Origin: Xenophilus sp. E41 | Lineage (GTDB): Bacteria; Pseudomonadota; Gammaproteobacteria; Burkholderiales; Burkholderiaceae_C | Assembly (NCBI RefSeq): GCF_003671765.1 | Contig: NZ_QPIB01000040.1 | Span: 1 to 64,000, forward strand | Direction of reading: 5' to 3' | Length of the DNA: 64,000 nt | Part shown: piece by piece, positions 51,840-60,333 of the stretch | How positions within the stretch are numbered: position 1 is the stretch's first letter | How the letters are laid out: every line of letters starts with the position of its first letter | The notes under the pieces: generated by a model | Told to the model about the DNA's origin: nothing | Seen by the model: only the letters and a program-made list of their open reading frames with translations | Databases searched by the model: none | Position numbers and translations under genes: made by a program

Positions 51840-53111
51840 TCAGACCTTGCTCTTACCGTCCGGCTCGTCCTTCTTCTTGTCGTTGCCTTCGATGTACGGG
51901 CTCCAGGGCTTGGCCTTGACCGGCTCCTTGGTCTTCCACACCACCTTGAACTGGCCGTCGGCCTGGATCTCGCCGATGAACACCGACTTGTGCAGGTGGT
52001 GGTTCTTCTCGTCCATCTTGCTCACGATGCCCGAGGGTGCGTTGAAGGTCTGGCCGGCCATGGCGGCGATGACCTTGTCGACGTCGGTGCTCTTGGCCTT
52101 CTCGACCGCCTGCTTCCACATGTTGATGCCGATGTAGGTCGCTTCCATCGGGTCGTTGGTCAGCGGCTTGTCCTTGTGGCCGGCGATGTTCTTGGCCTTG
52201 GCATAGGCCGACCACTTCTTGATGAACTCGGTGTTGGCCGGGCTCTTGATGCTCATGAAGTAGTTCCAGGCGGCCAGGTGGCCGACCAGCGGCTTGGTGT
52301 CGACGCCGCGCAGTTCTTCCTCGCCCACCGAGAAGGCGACGACCGGCACGTCCTTGGCCTTGAGGCCGGCGTTGCCCAGTTCCTTGTAAAAGGGCACGTT
52401 GGAGTCGCCGTTGATGGTCGACACGACGGCCGTCTTGCCGCCCTGGCTGAACTTCTTGATGTCGGCGACGATGGTCTGGTAGTCGCTGTGGCCGAAGGGG
52501 GTGTACTTCTCGTCGATGTCGGAGTCCTTCACGCCCTTGCTCTTGAGGTAGGCGCGCAGGATCTTGTTGGTGGTGCGGGGGTACACGTAGTCGGTGCCCA
52601 GCAGCACCCAGCGCTTGGCGGCGCCGCCTTCCTTGCTCATCAGGTAGTCGACGGCGGGAATCGCCTGCTGGTTGGGCGCGGCGCCGGTGTAGAAGACGTT
52701 CTTGGACAGCTCTTCGCCTTCGTACTGCACGGGGTAGAACAGCAGGCCGTTCATTTCCTCGACGACCGGCAGCACCGACTTGCGCGACACCGAGGTCCAG
52801 CAGCCGAAGATGACCGAGACCTTGTCCTGGCCCAGCAGCTGCTTGGTCTTCTCGGCGAACAGGGGCCAGTTGGAGGCCGGGTCGACCACCACGGGCTCGA
52901 GCTTCTTGCCGAGCACGCCGCCCTTGGCGTTGATCTCGTCGATGGCCATCAGCACCGTGTCCTTGAGCACGGTTTCCGAGATGGCCATGGTGCCGGACAG
53001 CGAGTGCAGCACGCCGACCTTGATGGTGTCCTGCGCGAAGGCAGGTGCGGCGCCCATCGCCGCGAGGGCGACGCTGGCGGTGATCGCCTTGAGGGTGAAT
53101 CGACGTTGCAT
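51840..53111 (-). CDS. urtA: Urea ABC transporter substrate-binding protein UrtA
   Basis: A 423-residue periplasmic binding protein with a Sec leader (LKAITASVALAAMGAAPAFAQ). The mature protein starts DTIKVGVLHSLSGTMAISET, a UrtA hallmark, with VIFGCWTSVSRKSVLPVVEE and YEGEELSKNVFYTGAAPNQQ as further landmarks. The C-terminus is Lys/Asp-rich. The ATG is preceded by GGAGAAG. It is the first gene of the operon; nitrogen control is expected, but I see no recognisable NtrC or sigma-54 site in the 119 bases upstream. Confidence 0.96.
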   Translation of the reverse strand: MQRRFTLKAITASVALAAMGAAPAFAQDTIKVGVLHSLSGTMAISETVLKDTVLMAIDEINAKGGVLGKKLEPVVVDPASNWPLFAEKTKQLLGQDKVSVIFGCWTSVSRKSVLPVVEEMNGLLFYPVQYEGEELSKNVFYTGAAPNQQAIPAVDYLMSKEGGAAKRWVLLGTDYVYPRTTNKILRAYLKSKGVKDSDIDEKYTPFGHSDYQTIVADIKKFSQGGKTAVVSTINGDSNVPFYKELGNAGLKAKDVPVVAFSVGEEELRGVDTKPLVGHLAAWNYFMSIKSPANTEFIKKWSAYAKAKNIAGHKDKPLTNDPMEATYIGINMWKQAVEKAKSTDVDKVIAAMAGQTFNAPSGIVSKMDEKNHHLHKSVFIGEIQADGQFKVVWKTKEPVKAKPWSPYIEGNDKKKDEPDGKSKV

Positions 53112-53230
53112 AAGGGCTCTTCTCCGGGTGGTGGTGTTGAAACGGTGGAGAGGAGTCTCAGTTGAACGACGTATGGCGCAAATACGCCGGGTGGCGTACA
53201 CGGCGCGCCGTGCCCGGGGCACGTGCGGCT

Positions 53231-54247
53231 TCAGGCGGAGGCGGTGCCGCGCAGGGCGCGCGCCACGAAGCGCCAGACCATGGCCGAGGCATCCGGCCCC
53301 TTGGGGTCGGAGTACGCACGCGCCGCGCCGCCGCTCCAGGCATGCCCCATGCCCCGCACGCGCACCAGCAGCACCTGCAGTGCGCCGCGGCGGCGGTACT
53401 CGACGAGCTCCATCGGCAGCCGCTGGCCGAGCTGCCGGGTCTGCAACGGCCCCGGCATGGCCTGCGAGGCGGTGGCCCAGGCTTGCGCGATCGCCTCGCC
53501 GCAAGCGAGCGACACGACCGTGTCGGCCGTGCCGTGCAGCACCAGCAGCGGCGGCAGCGGGCCGGCGGGGTCCAGGTGCGGTGGTCGGCGGCCGCGCATG
53601 GCGCTCAGGCCCGTGGCGGTGGAGTGGGCGGCGCCCGGCCCGACGCCCGCGGCCATGGCGACGGCGACGAAGCGCGAGGGATGCGTGGCCGCGAGCAGCG
53701 CCGCCAGGCTGGCACCCGCCGACAGGCCCGCCACGGCCACGCGCGCGGGGTCGGCGCCATAGAGCGTGCAGACCTGGTCGACGGCCGCCAGCACCGTGGC
53801 GGCCTCGGCGGCGGCACGGCCGGTGCGGGCGTCGAACCAGTTCCAGCAGCCCTGCGCATTGGCCAGGCGGTCCTGCTCCGGGTAAAGCACGAGGAAGCGG
53901 TGTTTATCGGCCAGGCGGTTCATGCGCGTGGCGACGGCGAAGTCGCGCCCGGTCTGGCCGCAGCCGTGCAGCATCACCAGCAGCGGCAGGCGCTCGCCCG
54001 TCAGGCGCGGGCCGGGCGGGCGGTACAGGTGGTAGCCCCGCGCGCCGGCCGGGCCGAGCGCCATGCCGGCGAGCCAGTCGCCCGGCCCGGGCGGCGGGCG
54101 GGTGCGCTCCTCGGCCGCCCGCTGCACCTGGCTGGCGACGCGCTTGCCGGCTTTCGTGGCCTGCCGCGTCACCTGGCGCGTGAAGGCCTTCATCTGCCGC
54201 TGGTAGGCGCGCGTGAGGATGGTGGAGGCGGAGAGCTTGCGGGGCAT
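53231..54247 (-). CDS. PHB-depolymerase-family esterase (LpqC-like)
   Basis: A 338-residue alpha/beta hydrolase of the extracellular PHB depolymerase / feruloyl esterase group. LHGCGQTGRDFA forms the oxyanion hole, GLSAGAS is the nucleophile elbow, and the acid and histidine lie in LHGTADTVV and GMGHAWSGG. An N-terminal 50-residue basic, helical segment (RAYQRQMKAFTRQVTRQATK) is typical of intracellular depolymerase-like proteins. No signal peptide is visible. It is upstream of urtA on the same strand but probably a separate unit. Confidence 0.88.
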   Translation of the reverse strand: MPRKLSASTILTRAYQRQMKAFTRQVTRQATKAGKRVASQVQRAAEERTRPPPGPGDWLAGMALGPAGARGYHLYRPPGPRLTGERLPLLVMLHGCGQTGRDFAVATRMNRLADKHRFLVLYPEQDRLANAQGCWNWFDARTGRAAAEAATVLAAVDQVCTLYGADPARVAVAGLSAGASLAALLAATHPSRFVAVAMAAGVGPGAAHSTATGLSAMRGRRPPHLDPAGPLPPLLVLHGTADTVVSLACGEAIAQAWATASQAMPGPLQTRQLGQRLPMELVEYRRRGALQVLLVRVRGMGHAWSGGAARAYSDPKGPDASAMVWRFVARALRGTASA

Positions 54248-54292
54248 GGGCGGCCGCCCACGGTAGCAGCTTCGGGCCGGTCACCCTCGGAT

Positions 54293-54309
54293 GCTATGAA
54301 AACAATAGC
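54293..54309. repeat. GCTAT...ATAGC box
   Basis: gctat-gaaaaca-atagc in the gap between the esterase and ppk2 genes, which are both on the minus strand. Together with gctatcgattgcatagc at 56852-56868 and the tails of the repeats at 9427 and 12454, it belongs to a class of short spacers frequent in Comamonadaceae. Confidence 0.5.
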
Positions 54310-54365
54310 TGCCCGAGCAGGCTATGCGGGCGCCGCAGCCGGATTCGGCCGGGCCAAGCCGATGG

Positions 54366-55301
54366 TCAGTAGATCTCGGGCACCATCATCTCGGCAGGCA
54401 CGGGATGGCGCAGGTAGTCGGCATGGCGCTCGCGTGCGGGCAGCACGACGGTGTCGCGCGGCACCTCTTCGTAGGGCAGCTGGCTGAGCAGGTGCGCGAT
54501 GCAGTTCAGGCGCGCCTTCTTCTTGTCGACCGCCTGCACCACCCACCAGGGGGCCTCGGGGATGTGAGTGCGCTCCAGCATCGCCTCCTTGGCGCGGGTG
54601 TAGTCCTCCCAGCGGCGGCGGCTCTCCAGGTCCATCGGGCTGAGCTTCCACTGCTTGAGCGGGTCGTGGATGCGGCCCAGGAAGCGCAGGTGCTGCTCGT
54701 CGTCGGTGATGGAGAACCAGTACTTGATGAGGCGGATGCCCGAGCGCACGAGCATCTTCTCGAACTCGGGCACGGTGCGGAAGAACTCCTCCACGTCCTC
54801 GTCGGAGCAGAAGCCCATCACCTTCTCGACGCCGGCGCGGTTGTACCAGCTGCGGTCGAACAGGACCATTTCGCCGGCCGCCGGCAGGTGCGAGACGTAG
54901 CGCTGGAAGTACCACTGCGTGCGCTCGCGGTCGTTGGGCGCCGGCAGGGCGGCCACGCGCGCCACGCGCGGGTTCAGGCGCTGGGTGATGCGCTTGATCA
55001 CGCCGCCCTTGCCGGCCGCGTCGCGGCCCTCGAAGAGGATCACCACCTTCTGCCCGGTGTGCTGCACCCAGTCCTGCAGCTTGACCAGCTCGCCCTGGAG
55101 GCGGAAGAGGGTCTGGAAATACGCCTGGCGCGCGGCCTTGCCCTCGGGCTGGCGGCCCTCGATCTCGTCGAGGTTGCGGTCCTCGAGCTCGAGTTCGATC
55201 TCCTCGTCGTAGCTGTCGACGAGGTCGCGCGCGATGCGCTGCATCAGCTCGTCCTGGTCGTGATTCTGGAAGGAGTCCTGGAGGCCGCGGGTCAGCGTCA
55301 T
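54366..55301 (-). CDS. ppk2: Polyphosphate kinase 2
   Basis: A 311-residue class I PPK2. Walker A is FEGRDAAGKGG (90-100), the lid or Walker B region is VLFDRSWYNRAGVEKVMGF (147-165), and QWYFQRYVSHLPAAG and KYWFSITDDEQ are family landmarks. It transfers phosphate between polyphosphate and nucleoside diphosphates or triphosphates. The N-terminal 60 residues are acidic and helical. The start at 55301 has no clear ribosome-binding site; an in-frame ATG at 55331 is possible. Confidence 0.94.
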   Translation of the reverse strand: MTLTRGLQDSFQNHDQDELMQRIARDLVDSYDEEIELELEDRNLDEIEGRQPEGKAARQAYFQTLFRLQGELVKLQDWVQHTGQKVVILFEGRDAAGKGGVIKRITQRLNPRVARVAALPAPNDRERTQWYFQRYVSHLPAAGEMVLFDRSWYNRAGVEKVMGFCSDEDVEEFFRTVPEFEKMLVRSGIRLIKYWFSITDDEQHLRFLGRIHDPLKQWKLSPMDLESRRRWEDYTRAKEAMLERTHIPEAPWWVVQAVDKKKARLNCIAHLLSQLPYEEVPRDTVVLPARERHADYLRHPVPAEMMVPEIY

Positions 55302-55417
55302 GGCAAGGCTTGGCGTCGATGAACGGGCCATGGTCATGGGCGGGCATGACATGCGCATGACAGACGGCGCCGCTGTCACGCCACCGACACGAAGCCGACA
55401 CAAGATCGGCGGCTGCC

Positions 55418-56446
55418 GTGTCCACGCCCCTGCCCTCCTTCTCCCCCACCCCGGCCTACGGCGGCGACGCGACGGGGCTGATCTGCGGCTACCTGTTCGC
55501 GCCGGACGGCGGCGGCGCCCGCGCACTGGGGACCGAGGAGGCCGAGGCCTGGCTGGCGGCCGCACCCGCGCCCGGCGAATTCGCCTGGCTGCACTTCAAC
55601 CTGAGCCACGCGCCGGCGCAGCGCTGGCTGGAACGCCACGCGGGCCTGCCCGACAGCTTCTACGAGGCGCTGCGGGACGGCCTGCACTCCACCCGCGTCG
55701 AGCGTGCCGACGACGCGCTGGTGGCGGTGATCAACGACGTGCACTTCGACTTCAGCTTCGAGCCCTCGGACATCTCCACGCTGTGGATCGCCGTCGGCCC
55801 GCGGCTGGTGGTCACGGCGCGCGCGAAGCCGCTGCGATCGGTCGATGCGCTGCGCACGGCGGTGCGCGCGGGCGACGCACCCAAGTCCAGCACCGAGCTG
55901 CTCGAGCACCTCATGCGCGCACAGGCCGACGTGCTGGTGCACATCGTGCGCAGCGTCACGACCCGCATCGACGCGGTGGAGGACGACCTGCTGGCGGGCC
56001 GGATCGATCAGCAGCGCACCCGCCTGGGCGAGCTGCGGCGCGTGCTGGTGCGGCTGCAGCGGCTGCTGGCGCCGGAGCCGGCCGCCCTGTTCCGTCTGCT
56101 GCAGAAGCCACCCGGCTGGATGGCCGAGGCCGATGCGCAGGGCCTGCGCGATGCCTCGGAAGAGTTCTCGGTGGTGCTGCGCGACATGGGCGGCCTGCAG
56201 GAACGCATCAAGCTGCTGCAGGAAGAGATCGCCGCCAACGTGCAGGAGGACAACAACCGCAGCCTGTTCGTGCTGACGGTGGTGACGGTGCTGGCACTGC
56301 CGATCAACATCCTGGCCGGCCTGTTCGGCATGAACGTGGGCGGCATCCCGCTGGCGGACAGCCGCCACGGCTTCTGGATCGTGGTGGCGATCGTCGCCAG
56401 CTTCACCGCGGCGGCTGCGTGGCTCGCCTTTCGCAAGAAGCCGTGA
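55418..56446 (+). CDS. CorA-superfamily cation transporter (ZntB-like)
   Basis: A 342-residue CorA-superfamily channel. A GTG start at 55418 is used. The long cytosolic alpha/beta domain and stalk helices (RIDAVEDDLLAGRIDQQRTR) lead to two C-terminal membrane helices, with the pore signature FGMNVGGIPL between them. GMN followed by VGGIP is the ZntB variant, associated with zinc or cadmium transport rather than magnesium. It diverges from ppk2 by 116 bases. Confidence 0.92.
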   Translation: MSTPLPSFSPTPAYGGDATGLICGYLFAPDGGGARALGTEEAEAWLAAAPAPGEFAWLHFNLSHAPAQRWLERHAGLPDSFYEALRDGLHSTRVERADDALVAVINDVHFDFSFEPSDISTLWIAVGPRLVVTARAKPLRSVDALRTAVRAGDAPKSSTELLEHLMRAQADVLVHIVRSVTTRIDAVEDDLLAGRIDQQRTRLGELRRVLVRLQRLLAPEPAALFRLLQKPPGWMAEADAQGLRDASEEFSVVLRDMGGLQERIKLLQEEIAANVQEDNNRSLFVLTVVTVLALPINILAGLFGMNVGGIPLADSRHGFWIVVAIVASFTAAAAWLAFRKKP

Positions 56447-56456
56447 GGGCCCGCGC

Positions 56457-56741
56457 TCAGGACGCCGGCGGGCTGGTCGCCTCGGCCGGGGCCTGGGCCA
56501 GTTCGTTGACCTGCATCGAGAGGTCGAAGAGCTTGGCCTTGCCGGCGTAGTAGCGGTCCAGGCGCCATTCGCGCAGGATGTCCAGCGCGAGCTGGAAGCC
56601 GTCGTAATCGAGTTCGTAGAGGGTCACCAGCTCGAAGCTGTGGCTGGATTCCAGCGCCAGCACCAGGCGCGAGAGCACGCGTGCGGTGGGATGGTCGGGC
56701 TGGCGCTCGATGAAGCGGCGCGCTTCCTTGATGGCATTCAC
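56457..56741 (-). CDS. Hypothetical protein, 94 residues
   Basis: Unrecognised 94-residue soluble protein, starting at a GTG (56741) after AGAGAACC. It is helical: VNAIKEARRFIERQPD, then RVLSRLVLALESSHSFELVT, YELDYDGFQLALDILREWRL and a disordered Ala/Pro tail. No cysteine or signal peptide. It is convergent with the ZntB-like gene, ten bases apart. It may be a small regulatory or scaffold protein; no function is implied. Confidence 0.65.
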   Translation of the reverse strand: MNAIKEARRFIERQPDHPTARVLSRLVLALESSHSFELVTLYELDYDGFQLALDILREWRLDRYYAGKAKLFDLSMQVNELAQAPAEATSPPAS

Positions 56742-56851
56742 TTTCGGTTCTCTTTCGTGTCGGCACGGCGGCCGACGTAGTCTTTGGACCGCAGGATTCT
56801 TGCGAGCCACCCCCCGAAAAAATGTGACAACGCCGAGTCGGGTGCGGGGTT

Positions 56852-56868
56852 GCTATCGATTGCATAGC
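56852..56868. repeat. GCTAT...ATAGC box
   Basis: A 17-base dyad gctat-cgattgc-atagc in the divergent spacer between the 94-residue protein and the PHP gene. It resembles the box at 54293-54309. It lies 61 bases before the PHP start. Confidence 0.5.
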
Positions 56869-56928
56869 GGCGGGGGCGGGCAGTCGGGGACGCCAGCAGG
56901 GCCATCGCATGGTCCTTAAAATCGCGGC

Positions 56929-57801
56929 GTGACTGCCTTCCTCAACGCCGACCTGCATTGCCATTCCGTGGTGTCGGACGGGACGATGACCCCGGAGGAA
57001 CTGGCAATCCGCGCCCAGGCCAACGGCGTCGAGCTGTGGGCGCTCACCGACCACGACGAGGTCGGCGGCCAGCACCGTGCCGCCGCCGCGGCCCGCGCCG
57101 CGGGCATGGCCTACCTCACCGGCACCGAGATCTCGGTCACCTTCTGCAACGAGACGGTCCACATCGTGGGCCTGGGCTTCGACGCCGACAACGCCGAGAT
57201 CACGCAGGGCCTGTACGACACGCGCGGTGGCCGCGGCAAGCGCGCGCAGGAGATGTCCGAGCAGCTGGCGCAGGTGGGCATCCGCGGTGCCTACGAAGGG
57301 GCGCTGAAGTTCGTGGGCAACCCCGAGCTGATCTCGCGCACGCACTTCGCCCGCTTCCTGGTCGAGCAGGGCTACTGCAAGGACACCTCGGAGGTGTTCC
57401 GCAAGTACCTGACCGAAGGCAAGCCCGGCTACGTACCGCACCGCTGGGCCAGCCTGAAGGACGCGATCCGCTGGATCAACGACGCCGGCGGCATGGCCGT
57501 GATCGCCCATCCCGGGCGCTACAAGTTCACCGCCAACGAGGAATACGCGCTCTTCACCGAGTTCAAGGCCCACGGGGGCCGCGCGGTGGAGGTGGTGACC
57601 GGCAGCCACACGCCGGCCGAGTACGTCGAGTACGCCGACAAGGCGCTGGAGTTCGGCCTGGCCGCCTCCCGCGGCAGCGACTTCCACAGCCCCGACGAAA
57701 GCCACTGCGACCTGGGCAAGCTGCCGGTGCTGCCGGGCCAGCTGACGCCGGTCTGGGAGCTGCTGGCCGACCGCATCCAGCACGTGGCGCCCGCGCAGTG
57801 A
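56929..57801 (+). CDS. PHP-domain phosphoesterase (RNase AM / TrpH type)
   Basis: A 290-residue PHP metallophosphoesterase. The GTG start gives MTAFLNADLHCHSVVSDGTM, where HCH plus D form the first metal motif. ALTDHDEVGGQ, TGTEISVTF, IAHPGRYKF and RGSDFHSPDE supply the rest of the trinuclear site. E. coli RNase AM (YciV) and 3',5'-nucleotide bisphosphate phosphatases share this pattern; it trims 5' ends of small RNAs or hydrolyses pAp-like nucleotides. It overlaps the next gene (GTGA) and heads a string continuing with YciO/Sua5, site-2 protease and trpS. Confidence 0.93.
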   Translation: MTAFLNADLHCHSVVSDGTMTPEELAIRAQANGVELWALTDHDEVGGQHRAAAAARAAGMAYLTGTEISVTFCNETVHIVGLGFDADNAEITQGLYDTRGGRGKRAQEMSEQLAQVGIRGAYEGALKFVGNPELISRTHFARFLVEQGYCKDTSEVFRKYLTEGKPGYVPHRWASLKDAIRWINDAGGMAVIAHPGRYKFTANEEYALFTEFKAHGGRAVEVVTGSHTPAEYVEYADKALEFGLAASRGSDFHSPDESHCDLGKLPVLPGQLTPVWELLADRIQHVAPAQ

Positions 57802-58766
57802 GCGGCCCGGCCGCCGCCGCGCACTCCCAGCGCTCGCCCGATCCCTCGAAGCCGCCCGGCACGCCCGTGCGCGACCGGCAGGCCGAGCGCATCCTGGCCG
57901 GCATCGGCCTCACCATCCTGGCGACCGCGTTCTTCGCGGTGCTCGACACGGCCACCAAGGTGTCGACGGCGGTGGTGCCGGTGGTGATGGGCATCTGGTT
58001 CCGTTATGCCTTCCAGGCGGTGGCCACGTCGGCGCTGCTGTTGCCGGTGTATGGCACCCAGCTGCTGCGCACGCGGCACCCGCGCTACCACGTGCTGCGC
58101 GGGGCGCTGCTGCTGTCGAGCAGCGTGTTCTCCTTTCTGAGCCTGCGCTACATGCCGATGGCCGAGTTCACCGCCACGGTGATGGTGACGCCACTGGCCG
58201 TGACGCTGATCGCCTCGCTCGCGCTGAAGGAGCGCGTGTCGGTGCTGCGCTGGTCGCTGGTGGCGGGCGGCTTCGTGGGCACGCTGATCATCCTGCGGCC
58301 GGGTGGCGAGGCCTTCGGTTGGGTGATGCTGCTGCCGCTCGGGCTGGTGATCAGCAATGCGTGGTTCCAGGTGCTGACGAGCAAGCTGGCGCAGACCGAG
58401 AACCCGCTGACGATGCATTTCTACACCGGCTGGGTGGGCGCCTTGATCGCGGCCTGCGCCCTGCCCTTCTTCTGGCAGGCGCTGCCGGGCTGGCAGTGGT
58501 GGGCGCTGCTGTGCCTCATGGGGCTGATGGGGACCGTGGGCCACTTCATGCTGATCCTGGCGTACCAGCGGGCGCCGGCTTCGACGCTCACGCCCTACCT
58601 CTACGCGCAGATCGCCTTCGCGATCGTGGGCGGGCAATTGGTGTTCGGGCAGACGCCCGATGCGGTGTCGCTCGCGGGCATCGGGCTCATCGCGGTGTGC
58701 GGTGCGGCGGGGGCGTGGCTCACGGTGAGGGAACGGCGGGTGCCGATTGCGCCGACCGAATCCTGA
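57798..58766 (+). CDS. EamA/DMT-superfamily transporter
   Basis: A 322-residue ten-helix drug/metabolite transporter with two EamA repeats. The first begins AGIGLTILATAFFAVLDTAT, followed by SLRYMPMAEFTATVMVTPLA, the helix 3-4 motif. The second half includes AYQRAPASTLTPYLYAQIAF. The GTG start overlaps the upstream stop. The N-terminal 28 residues are Pro/Ser-rich and cytosolic. Export of an amino acid or metabolite is likely; the cargo is unknown. It interrupts the PHP to YciO spacing seen in relatives (inference). Confidence 0.9.
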   Translation: MSGPAAAAHSQRSPDPSKPPGTPVRDRQAERILAGIGLTILATAFFAVLDTATKVSTAVVPVVMGIWFRYAFQAVATSALLLPVYGTQLLRTRHPRYHVLRGALLLSSSVFSFLSLRYMPMAEFTATVMVTPLAVTLIASLALKERVSVLRWSLVAGGFVGTLIILRPGGEAFGWVMLLPLGLVISNAWFQVLTSKLAQTENPLTMHFYTGWVGALIAACALPFFWQALPGWQWWALLCLMGLMGTVGHFMLILAYQRAPASTLTPYLYAQIAFAIVGGQLVFGQTPDAVSLAGIGLIAVCGAAGAWLTVRERRVPIAPTES

Positions 58767-58785
58767 TGCATTCATGCGCACGATC

Positions 58786-58850
58786 GTCACGTTCGTGGCG
58801 AGTCTGGCTTGAGCGGCCGGCTGGGTTGGGCTGGCGGGCGATTGCGCTTC
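58786..58850 (+). repeat. Family-A short repeat, copy 4 (diverged)
   Basis: Reads gtcacgttcgtggcgagtct, then a degraded ggctgggttgggctggc centre and gattgcgctt tail. It lies 20 bases after the DMT transporter stop and marks the left flank of the complete palindromic block, in the same orientation as copy 5 on the right flank. Confidence 0.55.
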
Positions 58851-58922
58851 TTGGTTTTTTGCTTCTTGGTTGTGGGTGTTCGGGCGCTGTGGGGCTGAAC
58901 CCGGCCGGCGGCGCCGGTGTGC

Positions 58923-59486
58923 GTTCTCCGGCTCAGGCTCGCGCTGACTGGCGTGCGGCACGACGGTGGTGCTCGCCTGGAATCGACGTGCCTGAGAGAC
59001 TGCACGGCGCCGCGAATGGCGCCTGCGCCCGCACACCGGCACCACCGGCCTGGACGGTGGGGTGGATCGGCCGGCATGAGGCGGGCGCGTTGGTGTAGTC
59101 GCAGCGCCTTGCTGCCGCTGCCCTTGATCCTCCCCCACCCGTTCGGGTTGAGCTTGTCGAAACCCTGCGCAGCGCTTCGACAGGCTCAGCGCGAACGGTG
59201 ATGGGCCATCAAGAACGGACAAAAAAAGCGCAGTGCAGCACAGCGCCTCAGGGCGGTGGTCGTGGGCCTGCGGGCGCAGGCGCCATTCGCGGCGCCGTGC
59301 AGTCTCTCAAGCACGTCGATGGACAGCGAGCACACAGGCAGCACGACAAGCCGGTCAGCGCGAGCCTGAGCAGGAGAACGCAGGCCCGCGGCCGCCGCCA
59401 GCGCCCCCGCCCGTCGTGCCGGCCGATCCACACGCAGCGCCAGAACAAGCCACCATGAAAAGCCCAAAACAAGCCCAGCAAAGAAA
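58923..59486. repeat. Large palindromic repeat, copy 2 (complete)
   Basis: This is the main content of the 848-base gap 58767-59614. Outer arms 58923-58948 and 59354-59379 pair with one mismatch. Inner arms pair through the ctgcacggcgccgcgaatgg region, and a 60-base hairpin at 59139-59198 is the tip. It is the second copy of the block at 1-560. An additional gtggatcggccggca-like segment appears once inside the left half and once, inverted, outside the right arm. Frames here carry no domain. It lies between the DMT transporter and YciO/Sua5 genes and is bracketed by family-A repeats in direct orientation. Confidence 0.85.
59139..59198. repeat. Central hairpin of palindromic repeat, copy 2
   Basis: The same 60-base inverted repeat as at 210-269, with identical arms ccgttcgggttgagcttgtc and ttcgacaggctcagcgcgaa. 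It is the most conserved part of the block. Confidence 0.85.
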
Positions 59487-59550
59487 GTAACGAACGTGAC
59501 GATTCCGCTCGCAGCCCAGAAGCAGCAAGGGCTGCAGCCCGATTGCACTT
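59487..59550 (+). repeat. Family-A short repeat, copy 5
   Basis: Reads gtaacgaacgtgacgattcc, then cgcagccc...gggctgcagcc and gattgcactt. It directly follows the complete palindromic block, in the position that copy 1 has at 561. It ends 64 bases before the YciO/Sua5 gene and could affect its leader. Confidence 0.8.
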
Positions 59551-59614
59551 ACACCGTCAACATCACCTCACGCCTCCTACAGCAGGCGCACGCCGCATTC
59601 GGGACAATCCCCTC

Positions 59615-60250
59615 ATGGCCCAGTTCTTCGAAGTGCATCCTGACAACCCGCAACCCCGGCTGCTCAAGCAGGCGGCCGCGCTGCTGGCCAAGGGTGAGAT
59701 CCTGGCCGTTCCGACCGACTCGAGCTATGCGCTGGTGTGCCACCTCGACGACAAGGACGCGGTCGACCAATTGCGGCGCATCCGGCAGGTGGACGAGAAG
59801 CACCACCTCACCCTGCTGTGCCGCGACCTGAGCGAACTCGCCAACTACGCGCGCGTCGACAACCGCCAGTACCGGCTGCTCAAGGCCGCCACGCCGGGGC
59901 CCTACACCTTTCTGCTCGAAGCGACCAAGGAAGTGCCGCGGCGCGCGAGCCACCCGCAGCGCAAGACCATCGGCCTGCGCGTGCCCGAGCACAAGGCCTT
60001 GGGCGAACTGCTGATGCTGCACGGCGAGCCGCTGCTCGCGACCACGCTCATTCCGCCCGGCGAGACCGAGCCGCTGAACGACGCGGCCGAGATCCGCGAA
60101 CGCTTCGAGAAGCAGATCGGCGGCGTCGTCGACTCGGGCGCCTGCCCGTCGGAACCGACCACCGTGGTCGACCTCACGCCCATGGGCAGCGGCGACGACC
60201 CGGTGCTGGTGCGCAAGGGCCGAGGCCCGCTGGCCCCGCTGGGCCTCTGA
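59615..60250 (+). CDS. YciO/Sua5/YwlC-family protein
   Basis: A 211-residue YrdC-fold protein. LAKGEILAVPTDSSYALVCH, the KHHLTLLCRDLSELANYARV region, ATPGPYTFLLEATKEVP and KTIGLRVPEHKALGELL are the RNA- and nucleotide-binding landmarks. The wording and length match YciO, a relative of the threonylcarbamoyl-AMP synthases (TsaC/Sua5) that lacks the Sua5 C-terminal domain. It may help make t6A in tRNA or act in a related reaction. It heads the site-2 protease and trpS genes. Confidence 0.92.
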   Translation: MAQFFEVHPDNPQPRLLKQAAALLAKGEILAVPTDSSYALVCHLDDKDAVDQLRRIRQVDEKHHLTLLCRDLSELANYARVDNRQYRLLKAATPGPYTFLLEATKEVPRRASHPQRKTIGLRVPEHKALGELLMLHGEPLLATTLIPPGETEPLNDAAEIRERFEKQIGGVVDSGACPSEPTTVVDLTPMGSGDDPVLVRKGRGPLAPLGL

Positions 60251-60333
60251 CCGCATCCGCCGCACGCGCGCACGGACCCGTCGGGCGCCGTTTGCGCGCC
60301 GGGCGAGCGCCGGCCGTCTGAGACAATCCCGCG

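Noticed and set aside
54281-54365. A gene between the esterase and ppk2 genes
   Set aside because: The spacer is too short and contains only the GCTAT...ATAGC box.
59186-59548. A 120-codon minus-strand open frame
   Set aside because: Lies entirely in the second palindromic block and a family-A repeat; no family and no ribosome-binding site.
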